Shown piece after piece: positions 1 through 6,844 of a DNA stretch of 8,162 nt. The position numbers and the translations under genes were made by a program. The DNA comes from an uncultured Lachnospiraceae bacterium (GTDB lineage Bacteria; Bacillota; Clostridia; Lachnospirales; Lachnospiraceae). Each line of letters begins with the position of its first letter. Position 1 is the stretch's first letter. The notes below the pieces were generated by a model. The model was not told the origin of the DNA and ran no database searches. It saw nothing but the letters and a program-made list of their open reading frames with translations. The stretch lies in NCBI GenBank assembly GCA_905193085.1, contig CAJJNI010000108.1, positions 1 to 8,162 on the forward strand, given 5' to 3'.

Positions 1-607
1 TTCTGTCATAAAATCCATGAACAAATGCCCCCTCCAGTGGTACATCATACTCATCTATAAGAATAATAACCTTCTCACCATACCATAATTCAAGACAGCT
101 TGAAAGAAATTGCAGAGACTGCTCGTATTCACTATCTGAAAACTTACGGTTCAGATATGATTTAAATGTTTCTTTCTCATCATCACTCAAAGTATCATCA
201 TTAAGAATATATCTGTGTCTTCTGAATTCATCTGCAATCACATATTTAAGCTGGCTTAAACAATTCTCATATTTGTCCTGTTTTCCCGATTTTAGACTAA
301 GTGAAATGACAGGATATTTTCCCTGATGCCTGCTGTACTTATCTCCTGCAGAAGAAATTGCAAGCCCCTCAAACAGATGGCTGTAATCCTTTTTATTTCC
401 ACGAAAATCGTGCGCAGACTCAAAGTAATATTTTAACATGCTGAGTGTAAGCGTTTTTCCAAAGCGGCGGGGTCTTGTGAACAGATTAACTTTTGCCTTC
501 TTATCTATAAGTTCCTTTATGAATAAAGTCTTATCTACATAATAATAATAATCTCTGTAAAAATCTTCAAAGTTTTCAACGCCTATCGGCAATGGTTTGT
601 AATCCAT
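1..607 (-). CDS. AAA-ATPase-like protein (DUF1703-type), 5' part only
   Basis: The reading frame is open from ATG at 607 to the window edge and gives 202 residues, so the C-terminal part lies outside. It starts MDYKPLPIGVENF, followed by a YVDKT segment typical of the AAA-ATPase-like family (PF09820). A Walker A-like motif RPRRFGKT lies at residues 45-52 and a Walker B-like IDEYDVPL at 184-191. Family members usually run past 500 residues and end in a PD-(D/E)XK nuclease-like domain (PF08011), which cannot be checked here. The cellular role of the family is not settled; many Lachnospiraceae and Bacteroidetes carry several copies, which suggests spread by duplication or transfer. The start is supported by a strong GGGAGGG ribosome binding site with about 5 bases before ATG, and by a well-formed promoter at 666-694. 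Residues 20-23 are a run of four Tyr encoded by repeated TAT codons. The family call is firm; the function is unknown. Confidence 0.85.
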   Translation of the reverse strand, partial: MDYKPLPIGVENFEDFYRDYYYYVDKTLFIKELIDKKAKVNLFTRPRRFGKTLTLSMLKYYFESAHDFRGNKKDYSHLFEGLAISSAGDKYSRHQGKYPVISLSLKSGKQDKYENCLSQLKYVIADEFRRHRYILNDDTLSDDEKETFKSYLNRKFSDSEYEQSLQFLSSCLELWYGEKVIILIDEYDVPLEGAFVHGFYDR

Positions 608-646
608 GTAATCCCTCCCATAACATGTAAATTTTTTGTTAGTACT

Positions 647-687
647 AAAAAAATGCTTTGAGGGAATTATACCATCAAAGCATTTTT
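647..687 (-). terminator. Hairpin with T-run, likely intrinsic terminator
   Basis: There is a perfect 13-bp inverted repeat: AAAAATGCTTTGA at 649-661 pairs with TCAAAGCATTTTT at 675-687, with a 13-base loop. On the minus strand the stem is followed by seven T residues (653-647), which fits a rho-independent terminator for transcription coming from the DUF885 gene or the remnant at 735-905. The stem core is about 9 bp of mixed sequence and has few G-C pairs, so strength may be modest. The A and T tracts make it usable in both directions, although no plus-strand gene ends here. Confidence 0.6.
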
Positions 688-694
688 CGTTCAA
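666..694 (-). promoter_or_regulatory. Promoter for the AAA-ATPase-like gene (extended -10)
   Basis: On the minus strand, a -35 TTGAAC (694-689) and a -10 TATAAT (671-666) are separated by 17 bases. TGG directly before the -10 gives a TGn extended -10. The expected start of transcription is near 659, leaving a leader of about 50 bases before the ATG at 607. The -10 lies in the loop of the hairpin at 647-687, so the promoter and that hairpin share the same bases. The motif match is very good, but no transcript evidence is available. Confidence 0.7.
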
Positions 695-734
695 TAAATA
701 TTTGTAATTTGTTACAAAACCAAATCTTAAACTA

Positions 735-905
735 TTATAACTGACGGTTAATATTTTTACCGACATTTACTTCATCATCAAAAAATGTCATGTCCTTTAA
801 TGGAGCTTCACTATGAGCGGGATTATCGCTTGGTGTTGGTGGAATAAATTCGCCTAATAAAATAAAATTACAGCCATTTTCTTTGGCATATTTTCTGGCT
901 GTTAG
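735..905 (-). pseudogene. 3' remnant of an unidentified gene
   Basis: The minus strand is open for 56 codons ending in TAA (737-735) but has no start codon near its beginning; the only ATG is near its C-terminus, 18 codons before the stop. The peptide has the look of real protein, including ARKYAKENGCNFILLGEF followed by a Pro-rich turn and an acidic stretch FFDDEVNVG near the end. An in-frame stop lies just upstream (908-906). The 14 codons before it in the neighbouring frame (949-908, read SIIEQISDVTDIDS after one Phe codon) also look protein-like and would join it if one base were restored near 904-907. I read this as the C-terminal tail of a decayed or truncated gene whose front was lost where the DUF885 gene now ends. 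I do not recognise the family. Confidence 0.5.
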
Positions 906-949
906 CTATCAATATCTGTTACATCTGATATCTGCTCAATTATTGAAAA

Positions 950-2734
950 TTAATTCATATATTTCTCTAATATTTCAAATGGTGCATCACCTATTGAGAG
1001 AATGTAATTATGGAATTCTTTTAAGGAAAAGTCGGAGTGATTTTTTTTGTATTTTTTTAACAGTTCGTTGAATTCACAGCAGCCGCCATAATAGCACATG
1101 TAGTTTCCGGGCTGTTCGACGATACTCTGATATATTTCTGTTGTAGTTTCCTGGTCGGTTATTCCGTATTTTACGAGATAGTCATGGGTCTGGTTGTAAT
1201 TATAACCTTCGTAGTGAATTGCGAGGTCAAGGCGGGCATAAATTGCAAGTGTTATGCTGTTGCTTAATGAAAGAATCTGGTTTATGTTTTTGTCAAAATT
1301 GAGGTAATTATAGGACTGTAGTTCGGCATAGGTTGCGTAACCTTCTGAGTAGCCGGTAAATGAAAATAATGCACGGACAGGATTTGTCTGTTTTGAGGAG
1401 CTGAAAAGGTTCTGGTACATGTGTCCGGGAAAACCTTCGTGAGCAAGTGTTGAGTAGAGTGTAAGAGATTCTGTGTTATATGAGGGGTTTATATAAATGG
1501 TATTTTCATTTGCGGAATCAATTGGTGGAGCAAGATAAAATGCAGGGCTTAATGTAGTCTGAAGGCTTTTTGAAATCTGTTTTATATTATATTTGCAGTC
1601 GACTGCCACTGGAAAATCAGCTTTCATTTCTGACTGGAGATAATTAAGAATTTCTTCCGGCTGTGTCATTTCAAAATTTAAATTATTGAGATTTTCAATG
1701 AGTGAAGTGTTGGAAGTAAGAAGTGTGCCGAGTTTATCTAAGTCATCAGACAACTTTTTGTCAACCATAGCTATAAGTTCTGACGCCGATTTTTGTGTGC
1801 CAATAGATTTCTGCAGTAATTTTTCGTAGTATGTGGCTCCGTTTTCAAAGTTACACAGTCCGCCAGAGTTAGTTCCTGTGGTGCTTAAAGATTTCAAAGT
1901 TTCCAATAATTTCTGATAGGCGGGAAATACTGAATCTATAATAATAGAATTATTGGCGGTGATATAATTATTTTTCTGTTCTTCACTAAGGTCTTCAACG
2001 CTGTTTAAGCGTTCGGCAAATGAAGTGATTAAATAATGGTCTGATGTTTGTGATAAAAATGCTTCGATTGATTTCATTATACGGTCTGCGCTGAAATCTG
2101 CCATAAATTTACCATTTGCAGATTTTTCCTGTTCATATGTAATTATTTCATCAAAATATGAAGGAAAAAGTGAAAGAAGTTTCAGATAATCATCTATATC
2201 GGTCTGATTTCTGAACTGATATTCGCAGAATAAAATCGGAAGCTGTGACTGTATGCCGATTGTTTTACTTAATGGTTCATCAAAATATGGAAATTCCGAA
2301 GGGTCTATCTGATGGGAAAAATACCAGTTTATGATATCATAAGTTATTTTGTCTTCATTTGAAAGATAATCATATGGAATTGATGAGAGCTGTTCCTGAT
2401 ACTGTCTGACCTGATTATAGCTGTTATTCATTGACTGGGTGCTGTAACTGCCGATTGATATTTCATAGTCATCAATGCCAAGAGCAGCAGGTGAAATTGC
2501 TGTATAATGCAGTGAAAGAGTGTTTGATTTTAATTCGTTTTTAAGAAGATTTTCGGTAAAAGCGTTAAAGTTTTTTGTGGCATTTTCTGTGTTTATAGAA
2601 TCTGACTGGTCGGGGGTGATTGAAAGTTTATCAGAACAGCCGCCGATAAACAATACGCATATTGAAATAAAGGCGGCTGCGAGTAAATATGATTTTCTTA
2701 AAAGTATATGTTTTAGAGAATGTTTTTTTGTCAT
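950..2734 (-). CDS. DUF885-family zinc peptidase-like lipoprotein
   Basis: This 594-residue protein has a lipoprotein signal peptide: basic residues 1-14, a hydrophobic core at about 16-31 and a lipobox IGGC with Cys33 as the predicted lipidated residue, so it should sit on the outer face of the membrane. The C-terminal half carries the DUF885 (PF05960) signatures: HEGFPGH at 432-438 (an HExxxxH zinc-ligand-type motif), SEGYATYAE at 463-471, where the Glu is the likely third ligand, RLDLAIHYEG at 501-510 and QPGNYMCYYGG at 541-551. The family is related to gluzincin metallopeptidases; the substrate of this member is unknown. The usual Trp of the EGWA motif is Tyr466 here. Cys547, Cys552 and Cys553 cluster near the C-terminal motif. 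The start is backed by AAGGTG 4 bases upstream and by the well-placed signal peptide. It seems to be a single transcription unit, with a -10-like element at 2764-2769 and a terminator at 647-687. Confidence 0.88.
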   Translation of the reverse strand: MTKKHSLKHILLRKSYLLAAAFISICVLFIGGCSDKLSITPDQSDSINTENATKNFNAFTENLLKNELKSNTLSLHYTAISPAALGIDDYEISIGSYSTQSMNNSYNQVRQYQEQLSSIPYDYLSNEDKITYDIINWYFSHQIDPSEFPYFDEPLSKTIGIQSQLPILFCEYQFRNQTDIDDYLKLLSLFPSYFDEIITYEQEKSANGKFMADFSADRIMKSIEAFLSQTSDHYLITSFAERLNSVEDLSEEQKNNYITANNSIIIDSVFPAYQKLLETLKSLSTTGTNSGGLCNFENGATYYEKLLQKSIGTQKSASELIAMVDKKLSDDLDKLGTLLTSNTSLIENLNNLNFEMTQPEEILNYLQSEMKADFPVAVDCKYNIKQISKSLQTTLSPAFYLAPPIDSANENTIYINPSYNTESLTLYSTLAHEGFPGHMYQNLFSSSKQTNPVRALFSFTGYSEGYATYAELQSYNYLNFDKNINQILSLSNSITLAIYARLDLAIHYEGYNYNQTHDYLVKYGITDQETTTEIYQSIVEQPGNYMCYYGGCCEFNELLKKYKKNHSDFSLKEFHNYILSIGDAPFEILEKYMN

Positions 2735-2763
2735 AAAACACCTTGAAATAACTGTTTAAGACA

Positions 2764-2769
2764 ATTATA
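2764..2769 (-). promoter_or_regulatory. Candidate -10 element for the DUF885 lipoprotein gene
   Basis: The minus strand reads TATAAT at 2769-2764, about 30 bases before the start codon at 2734. No good -35 is found at 16-18 bases upstream (the best is GTATCT or TGGTAT). The region is so AT-rich that a chance match is quite possible. The AT repeats further upstream could act as an UP-like element; that is inference. Confidence 0.35.
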
Positions 2770-2791
2770 TGATTTGAAATTTTATAAGATA

Positions 2792-2917
2792 CCATAAATA
2801 TTATTTAATAGTTATAAATAATAACCATAAATATCATTTAATTGATATAAATATAAATAATAACTATAAATAATAACTATAAATATCATTTAATTGTTAT
2901 AACTATTAAATAATAAC
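2792..2917. repeat. AT-rich imperfect repeat array (25-bp and 13-bp units)
   Basis: Three imperfect copies of a 25-bp module, approximately CCATAAATATCATTTAAT then TGATATA, lie at 2792-2816, 2825-2849 and 2877-2901; pairwise identity is 22-23 of 25. Between and beside them is a 13-bp unit ATAAATAATAACY, with two exact tandem copies at 2853-2865 and 2866-2878 and related copies at 2814-2826 and 2905-2917. A longer 36-base stretch at 2814-2849 recurs at 2866-2901 with 34 of 36 matches, an offset of 52 bases or four 13-bp units. Copy three includes the palindrome GTTATAAC at 2896-2903. The array lies in the gap upstream of the DUF885 lipoprotein gene and downstream of rsmA. Its function is unknown. 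Confidence 0.75.
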
Positions 2918-3061
2918 GGTAATAAAAAATTAAATTTTGCTTGATTTTAACATAATATTTATTTTATTGGTCATCGTAAAATCTGTTAATGATTTTTTTA
3001 ATTATCAACTATAGATGAGCAGATTTATGGTTATCTGTTTTTTTACATATCATAAATTTTT
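2918..3061. other. AT-rich gap downstream of rsmA, no clear element
   Basis: This stretch follows the rsmA stop on the minus strand. I see only weak inverted repeats, such as CAGAT/ATCTG around 3020-3037 with a T-run on the plus-strand side, which faces the wrong way to end rsmA. No coding sequence, RNA gene or convincing minus-strand terminator is visible. Confidence 0.4.
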
Positions 3062-3931
3062 TTACATATTATCAACAGGCAATGCGTCAGAAAGTCTTGC
3101 AAAATCAGCAAGCGAGAGTGCTTCACCGCGTATATTTGGATTGAAGCCGCATTTTTCTAATGCTTCTGTGATTTCATCTTTTGTAAATGACAGTTCACTG
3201 AAGTTATTTATGGCATTTACTATTGTTTTACGACGCTGGTTAAATGAAGCGCGGATTAGTGAAAACATGAGTTTTTCGTCTTTTACACTGACTGGAAGTT
3301 CTTTATGCCTTGTAAGCCTTATAACTGCAGAGCCGACATTTGGTCGTGGCATAAAGCAGTTTGGCGGTACATTGGCAACAAGATATGGTTCTGCATAAAA
3401 CTGTACTGCGAGTGAGAGTGCACCGTAATTTTTGTTTCCAGGACCGATCTGCATGCGTTCTGCAACTTCTTTCTGGACCATTACGGTTATGCTCTCTAAT
3501 GGTACATGATTTTCAAATAATCCCATGATTATAGGAGTAGTAATATAGTAAGGCAGATTTGCAACAACCTTCAGCGGCTGGTTATTATTGTATTTTGCAG
3601 CAAGGTGGGCAATGTCTACTTTTAAAATATCATTGTGTATAAGCTCAATATTATCATATGGACTTAATGTATCCTGCAAAATAGGTATTAAATTATCATC
3701 AATTTCTACAGCAATAACTTTTTTTGCATGTTCTGCAAGGTATTGTGTCATAGTTCCGATTCCGGGACCTACTTCAAGAACGCAGTCATCTTTGGTTATT
3801 GCGGCAGCGGCAATAATTTTGTCAAGGACTCTGGTGTCGATGAGAAAATTCTGTCCGAATTTTTTTTGAAAATGAAAATTATATTTTTGTAAAACTTCTA
3901 TTGTATTCTTAGGGTTTCCAAGTTCTGCCAT
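3062..3931 (-). CDS. rsmA: 16S rRNA (adenine1518-N6/adenine1519-N6)-dimethyltransferase
   Basis: RsmA (KsgA) dimethylates two adjacent adenines in the 3' terminal hairpin of 16S rRNA, using S-adenosylmethionine, during late 30S subunit assembly; its loss classically gives kasugamycin resistance. The 289-residue length is normal. Visible motifs are KKFGQNFL at 23-30, the SAM-binding loop LEVGPGIG at 52-59, the acidic ribose-binding Glu76, Asp101 after motif III, and the catalytic NLPYY at 125-129. The C-terminal domain shows FMPRPNVGSAV at 193-203 and FNQRRKTIVNAI at 230-241, both typical. The start ATG has AAAGG about 10 bases upstream. It follows tatD by 28 bases and is the last gene of the metG operon. 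Many Firmicutes have rnmV between tatD and rsmA; it is not present here. No feature looks damaged. Confidence 0.97.
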   Translation of the reverse strand: MAELGNPKNTIEVLQKYNFHFQKKFGQNFLIDTRVLDKIIAAAAITKDDCVLEVGPGIGTMTQYLAEHAKKVIAVEIDDNLIPILQDTLSPYDNIELIHNDILKVDIAHLAAKYNNNQPLKVVANLPYYITTPIIMGLFENHVPLESITVMVQKEVAERMQIGPGNKNYGALSLAVQFYAEPYLVANVPPNCFMPRPNVGSAVIRLTRHKELPVSVKDEKLMFSLIRASFNQRRKTIVNAINNFSELSFTKDEITEALEKCGFNPNIRGEALSLADFARLSDALPVDNM

Positions 3932-3959
3932 TATAAAATTACCTTTCTATAAGCTGCTG

Positions 3960-4742
3960 TTATATTTTTGTATTAAAAAAGAGTCTGTAAGCATTCTCTT
4001 TTGTTGTTTTTATAACAGTGTCAACATCTGTATTTTTTATTTGGGCTAAAGCTTCTGCGACATAAATAAGATTGCCGGAATTATTTCGTTCACCGCGGTG
4101 TGGCTGAGGTGGAAGATATGGGCAGTCTGTTTCAAGCAGAATACAGTCAAGTGGAAGATATGCGGCCACTTCTTTTAATTTTTTCGCATCAGGATAAGTC
4201 AGAACGCCGCCGATGCCAAAATAATAACCCATATTAAAGTATTCACGGGCAATTTCTACAGAATACGAATAACAATGTATAACGCCCTGTAGTTTGTCAG
4301 CACGCTCAGATTTCATAATATCCAGAGTATCTTTTGCTGCATTGCGGCTGTGGATTATAACCGGGAGTGAAAGCTCTTTTGCAAGGTCAAGCTGTCTTAT
4401 AAACCAGTGTTTCTGAATGTCCTTATCAGGCTCTTTCCAGTAATAGTCAAGTCCGATTTCGCCGATTGCAACACATTTTTCTTTCATTGCCTGATTTCTA
4501 ATCCAGATGATGTCTTCTTCTGTAAGTTCACCACATTCAGACGGGTGTATGCCAAGTGCTGCATAAATAAAATCATATTTATTCATAATTTCAATAGTGC
4601 GTCTGTTAGAATCAACAGACGCACCTACATTAATTATGCGCTCTATATATGAATCGTGAAGAGATGTGATGATTTTATCTCTGTCAGAATCAAATGCTTT
4701 ATCATCATAGTGTGCATGACTTTCAAATATTTTTTCTAACAA
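3960..4742 (-). CDS. tatD: TatD-family metal-dependent DNase/hydrolase
   Basis: This 260-residue TIM-barrel amidohydrolase belongs to the TatD (YabD/YcfH) family, whose members show metal-dependent 3'-5' exonuclease or deoxyribonuclease activity. The complete metal ligand set is visible: His9 and His11 in SHAHYDD, Glu95 in GEIGLDYY, His131 in HSR, His156 in HCYS and Asp206 in ETDCPYLPP. The length is normal. The start is TTG at 4742-4740, giving MLEKIFESHAHYDD; no ATG or GTG is available upstream of the essential first histidines. The frame overlaps the last 7 bases of metG, so translation is probably coupled. AGGTG at 4754-4750, inside metG, is 7 bases before the TTG and supports this start. 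The orthologue is often called yabD in Bacillus. Its exact physiological substrate in Gram-positives is not firmly known. Confidence 0.95.
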   Translation of the reverse strand: MLEKIFESHAHYDDKAFDSDRDKIITSLHDSYIERIINVGASVDSNRRTIEIMNKYDFIYAALGIHPSECGELTEEDIIWIRNQAMKEKCVAIGEIGLDYYWKEPDKDIQKHWFIRQLDLAKELSLPVIIHSRNAAKDTLDIMKSERADKLQGVIHCYSYSVEIAREYFNMGYYFGIGGVLTYPDAKKLKEVAAYLPLDCILLETDCPYLPPQPHRGERNNSGNLIYVAEALAQIKNTDVDTVIKTTKENAYRLFFNTKI

Positions 4743-6688
4743 ATTTCTGCACCTGCCGGCATTGCTTTTTCAGGTACCATAAGTGAAAGTTCACCTTTTT
4801 CATCTTCTGCACAAAGAAGCATACCTTCTGATAAAACTCCTGCTAATTTTGCCGGTTTTAAATTAACTAAAACCATAACTTTTTTGCCGACCATCTGTTC
4901 AGGAGTATAATGTGCTTTAATTCCTGATACAATCTGTTTAACTTCGCTGCCGATTCTTACCTGTGAGCATAAAAGCTTCTTTGATTTCTTAACTTCTTCA
5001 CATGCAATTATTTCACCGACCTGGAACTGTAATTTTTCAAAATCTTCAAATGTAATTTCAGGTTTTGCTTCTATATCGATAACAGGTTCTGCAGGTTTTT
5101 GTGCTTCTTTAGCCTGTGCAGCTTTCTGTTCTTCAACTTTTTCCAATACTTCTTTAATGTCAAGACGAGCAAATAAAATTTCAGGTTTTTCAGTTACTTT
5201 GTTGCCTGATGGATATTTACCGTATTCGTTAAGTTCATCTAATGTTCTTTCAGTTGTATTTAACTGTGCGAAAATTTTCTGCGCTGTTGATGGCATAAAT
5301 GATGTAAGAAGAGTAGCGCCTACACAGATGCTTTCGATAAGGTTGTAAAGAACTGTGGCAAGACGGTCTTTTTTGTCTTCTTCTTTGGCAAGAGCCCACG
5401 GCATAGTTTCATCAATATATTTGTTGCAGCGTTTGAATAAAGTAAATATTTCTGTAATAGCGTCGGCTACACGAAGCTTGTCCATCTTTTCTGCAACTTT
5501 TTTAGGAGTTTCAAGAGTGAGTGCGATAAGTTCATCATCGACAGGCTCTTTTACACCCTTGTTACTTACAATACCGTCAAAATATTTGTTTGACATTGAT
5601 ATTGTACGGTTTACAAGGTTTCCGAGTGTATTTGCAAGGTCAGAGTTCATGCGCTCAACCATAAGCTCCCATGTGATTACACCGTCATTTTCAAATGGCA
5701 TTTCGTGAAGTACGAAGTAACGGACTGCATCAACTCCAAAGAAGTCTACAAGCTGGTCTGCATAAATAACATTACCTTTTGATTTACTCATTTTTCCATC
5801 GCCCTGTAAAAGCCATGGGTGTCCGAATACCTGTTTTGGTAATGGTAAATCAAGAGCCATAAGTATAATCGGCCAGTAAATTGTATGGAATCTTAAAATG
5901 TCTTTTCCAATTAAGTGAAGGTCTGCAGGCCAGTATTTCTTGAACTGTTCACTTGGATTGTCAACATCATATCCGATACCTGTGATATAGTTATTTAATG
6001 CGTCCATCCATACATATACGACATGTTTGTCATCAAAATCAACAGGAATACCCCATTTGAAAGATGTTCTCGATACGCATAAGTCCTGAAGACCAGGGAG
6101 AAGGAAATTGTTCATCATTTCATTCTTTCTTGATTCAGGCTGTATAAATTCAGGGTGTGTATTGATATGCTCGATAAGACGGTCTGTATATTTACTTAAT
6201 TTGAGGAAGTAAGCCTCTTCCTTAGCAGGCTGGCATTCTCTTCCGCAGTCAGGACATTTTCCATCCACAAGCTGTGAAGGTGTAAAGAAAGATTCGCATG
6301 GTGTGCAGTACATTCCTTCATAAAAACCTTTATAAATGTCACCTTTATCATATAATTTTCTGAAAATTTTCTGAATCTGTTTTTCATGGTAATCATCTGT
6401 TGTACGGATAAATTTATCATAAGAAGTATCCATTAAATCCCAGATAGTTCTTATTGTTCCTGCTGTTTTATCAACAAATTCCTTTGGTGTAATGCCTTCT
6501 TTTTCGGCGTTTAATTCGATTTTCTGTCCATGCTCATCTGTTCCTGTCTGGAAGAATACATCATAACCCTGTTGTCTTTTAAAACGGGCGATACTGTCTG
6601 CAAGTACAATTTCATAAGTATTGCCAATATGTGGTTTGCCGGATGTATAAGCAATGGCAGTAGTCATATAAAATTTCTTTTTTTCCAT
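4736..6688 (-). CDS. metG: Methionyl-tRNA synthetase
   Basis: MetRS charges tRNA-Met and initiator tRNA with methionine in an ATP-dependent class I reaction in the cytoplasm. The 650-residue protein has the class I signature HIGN at 20-23, a connective-peptide zinc knuckle with CTPC at 128-131 and CPDC at 145-148 (a single CxxC pair set, as in the Bacillus/Thermus-like form), KMSKS at 299-303, and a helical anticodon-binding region at about 345-500. A Lys/Ala/Glu-rich linker (about 512-543) leads to a C-terminal Trbp111-type OB-fold tRNA-binding and dimerisation domain at about 545-650. This domain order and length are standard for Firmicutes. The ATG has GGAG 8 bases upstream. It is the first gene of the operon with tatD and rsmA and is driven by the promoter at 6758-6786. 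No T-box leader is visible. The last 7 bases overlap tatD. Confidence 0.98.
   Translation of the reverse strand: MEKKKFYMTTAIAYTSGKPHIGNTYEIVLADSIARFKRQQGYDVFFQTGTDEHGQKIELNAEKEGITPKEFVDKTAGTIRTIWDLMDTSYDKFIRTTDDYHEKQIQKIFRKLYDKGDIYKGFYEGMYCTPCESFFTPSQLVDGKCPDCGRECQPAKEEAYFLKLSKYTDRLIEHINTHPEFIQPESRKNEMMNNFLLPGLQDLCVSRTSFKWGIPVDFDDKHVVYVWMDALNNYITGIGYDVDNPSEQFKKYWPADLHLIGKDILRFHTIYWPIILMALDLPLPKQVFGHPWLLQGDGKMSKSKGNVIYADQLVDFFGVDAVRYFVLHEMPFENDGVITWELMVERMNSDLANTLGNLVNRTISMSNKYFDGIVSNKGVKEPVDDELIALTLETPKKVAEKMDKLRVADAITEIFTLFKRCNKYIDETMPWALAKEEDKKDRLATVLYNLIESICVGATLLTSFMPSTAQKIFAQLNTTERTLDELNEYGKYPSGNKVTEKPEILFARLDIKEVLEKVEEQKAAQAKEAQKPAEPVIDIEAKPEITFEDFEKLQFQVGEIIACEEVKKSKKLLCSQVRIGSEVKQIVSGIKAHYTPEQMVGKKVMVLVNLKPAKLAGVLSEGMLLCAEDEKGELSLMVPEKAMPAGAEIC
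4750..4754 (-). promoter_or_regulatory. Ribosome binding site for the tatD TTG start
   Basis: AGGTG lies within the last codons of metG, 7 bases upstream of TTG at 4742. Together with the lack of any other usable start before the SHAHYDD motif, it decides the tatD start and implies translational coupling to metG. Confidence 0.55.
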
Positions 6689-6757
6689 AATATTATCTCC
6701 AATCTATTGTTAATCTGACCGTTTCCGTATTAATAATATAAGGTCGTTTTATAAAAA

Positions 6758-6786
6758 AGGGTATCATCTTAAAAATATATTGTCAA
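6758..6786 (-). promoter_or_regulatory. Promoter of the metG-tatD-rsmA operon
   Basis: On the minus strand, a perfect -35 TTGACA (6786-6781) is followed after 17 bases by TACCCT (6763-6758), preceded by TGA to give an extended -10 form. The -10 hexamer alone is weak, and the TGn and the consensus -35 compensate. The predicted start near 6750 leaves a leader of about 60 bases, too short for a T-box or SAM riboswitch. Confidence 0.6.
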
Positions 6787-6806
6787 GAATTTTGCGTTTT
6801 TTTTTA

Positions 6807-6834
6807 TTGACTTTTACTTATATTGTGTTATTCT
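6807..6834 (+). promoter_or_regulatory. Promoter of the LtaS-like sulfatase gene
   Basis: A -35 TTGACT (6807-6812) and a -10 TATTCT (6829-6834) are 16 bases apart, with TGT directly before the -10 giving an extended -10. The expected start is near 6841, leaving a leader of about 75 bases before ATG at 6918. It faces away from the metG promoter; the two -35 boxes are separated by only 20 bases. Confidence 0.55.
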
Positions 6835-6844
6835 ATATGCTGTG

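Noticed and set aside
540..553. ATA triplet repeat as a phase-variation tract in the AAA-ATPase-like gene
   Set aside because: Gain or loss of whole triplets only changes the number of Tyr residues and would not switch the frame.
2792..2917. Replication origin unwinding region, because of 13-bp AT-rich repeats
   Set aside because: No DnaA boxes (TTATCCACA-like clusters) and no dnaA, dnaN or other origin genes are nearby. The similarity to 13-mers of known origins is length and AT content only.
3016..3042. Terminator for rsmA
   Set aside because: The CAGAT/ATCTG stem is five pairs and its T-run lies on the plus-strand side, so it does not fit termination of the minus-strand operon.
5157..5708. 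Plus-strand open frames inside metG, and similar ones inside rsmA, tatD and the DUF885 gene
   Set aside because: They lie antisense to well-conserved genes, have no ribosome binding sites of note, and their peptides show no family features. They are shadows of the real frames.
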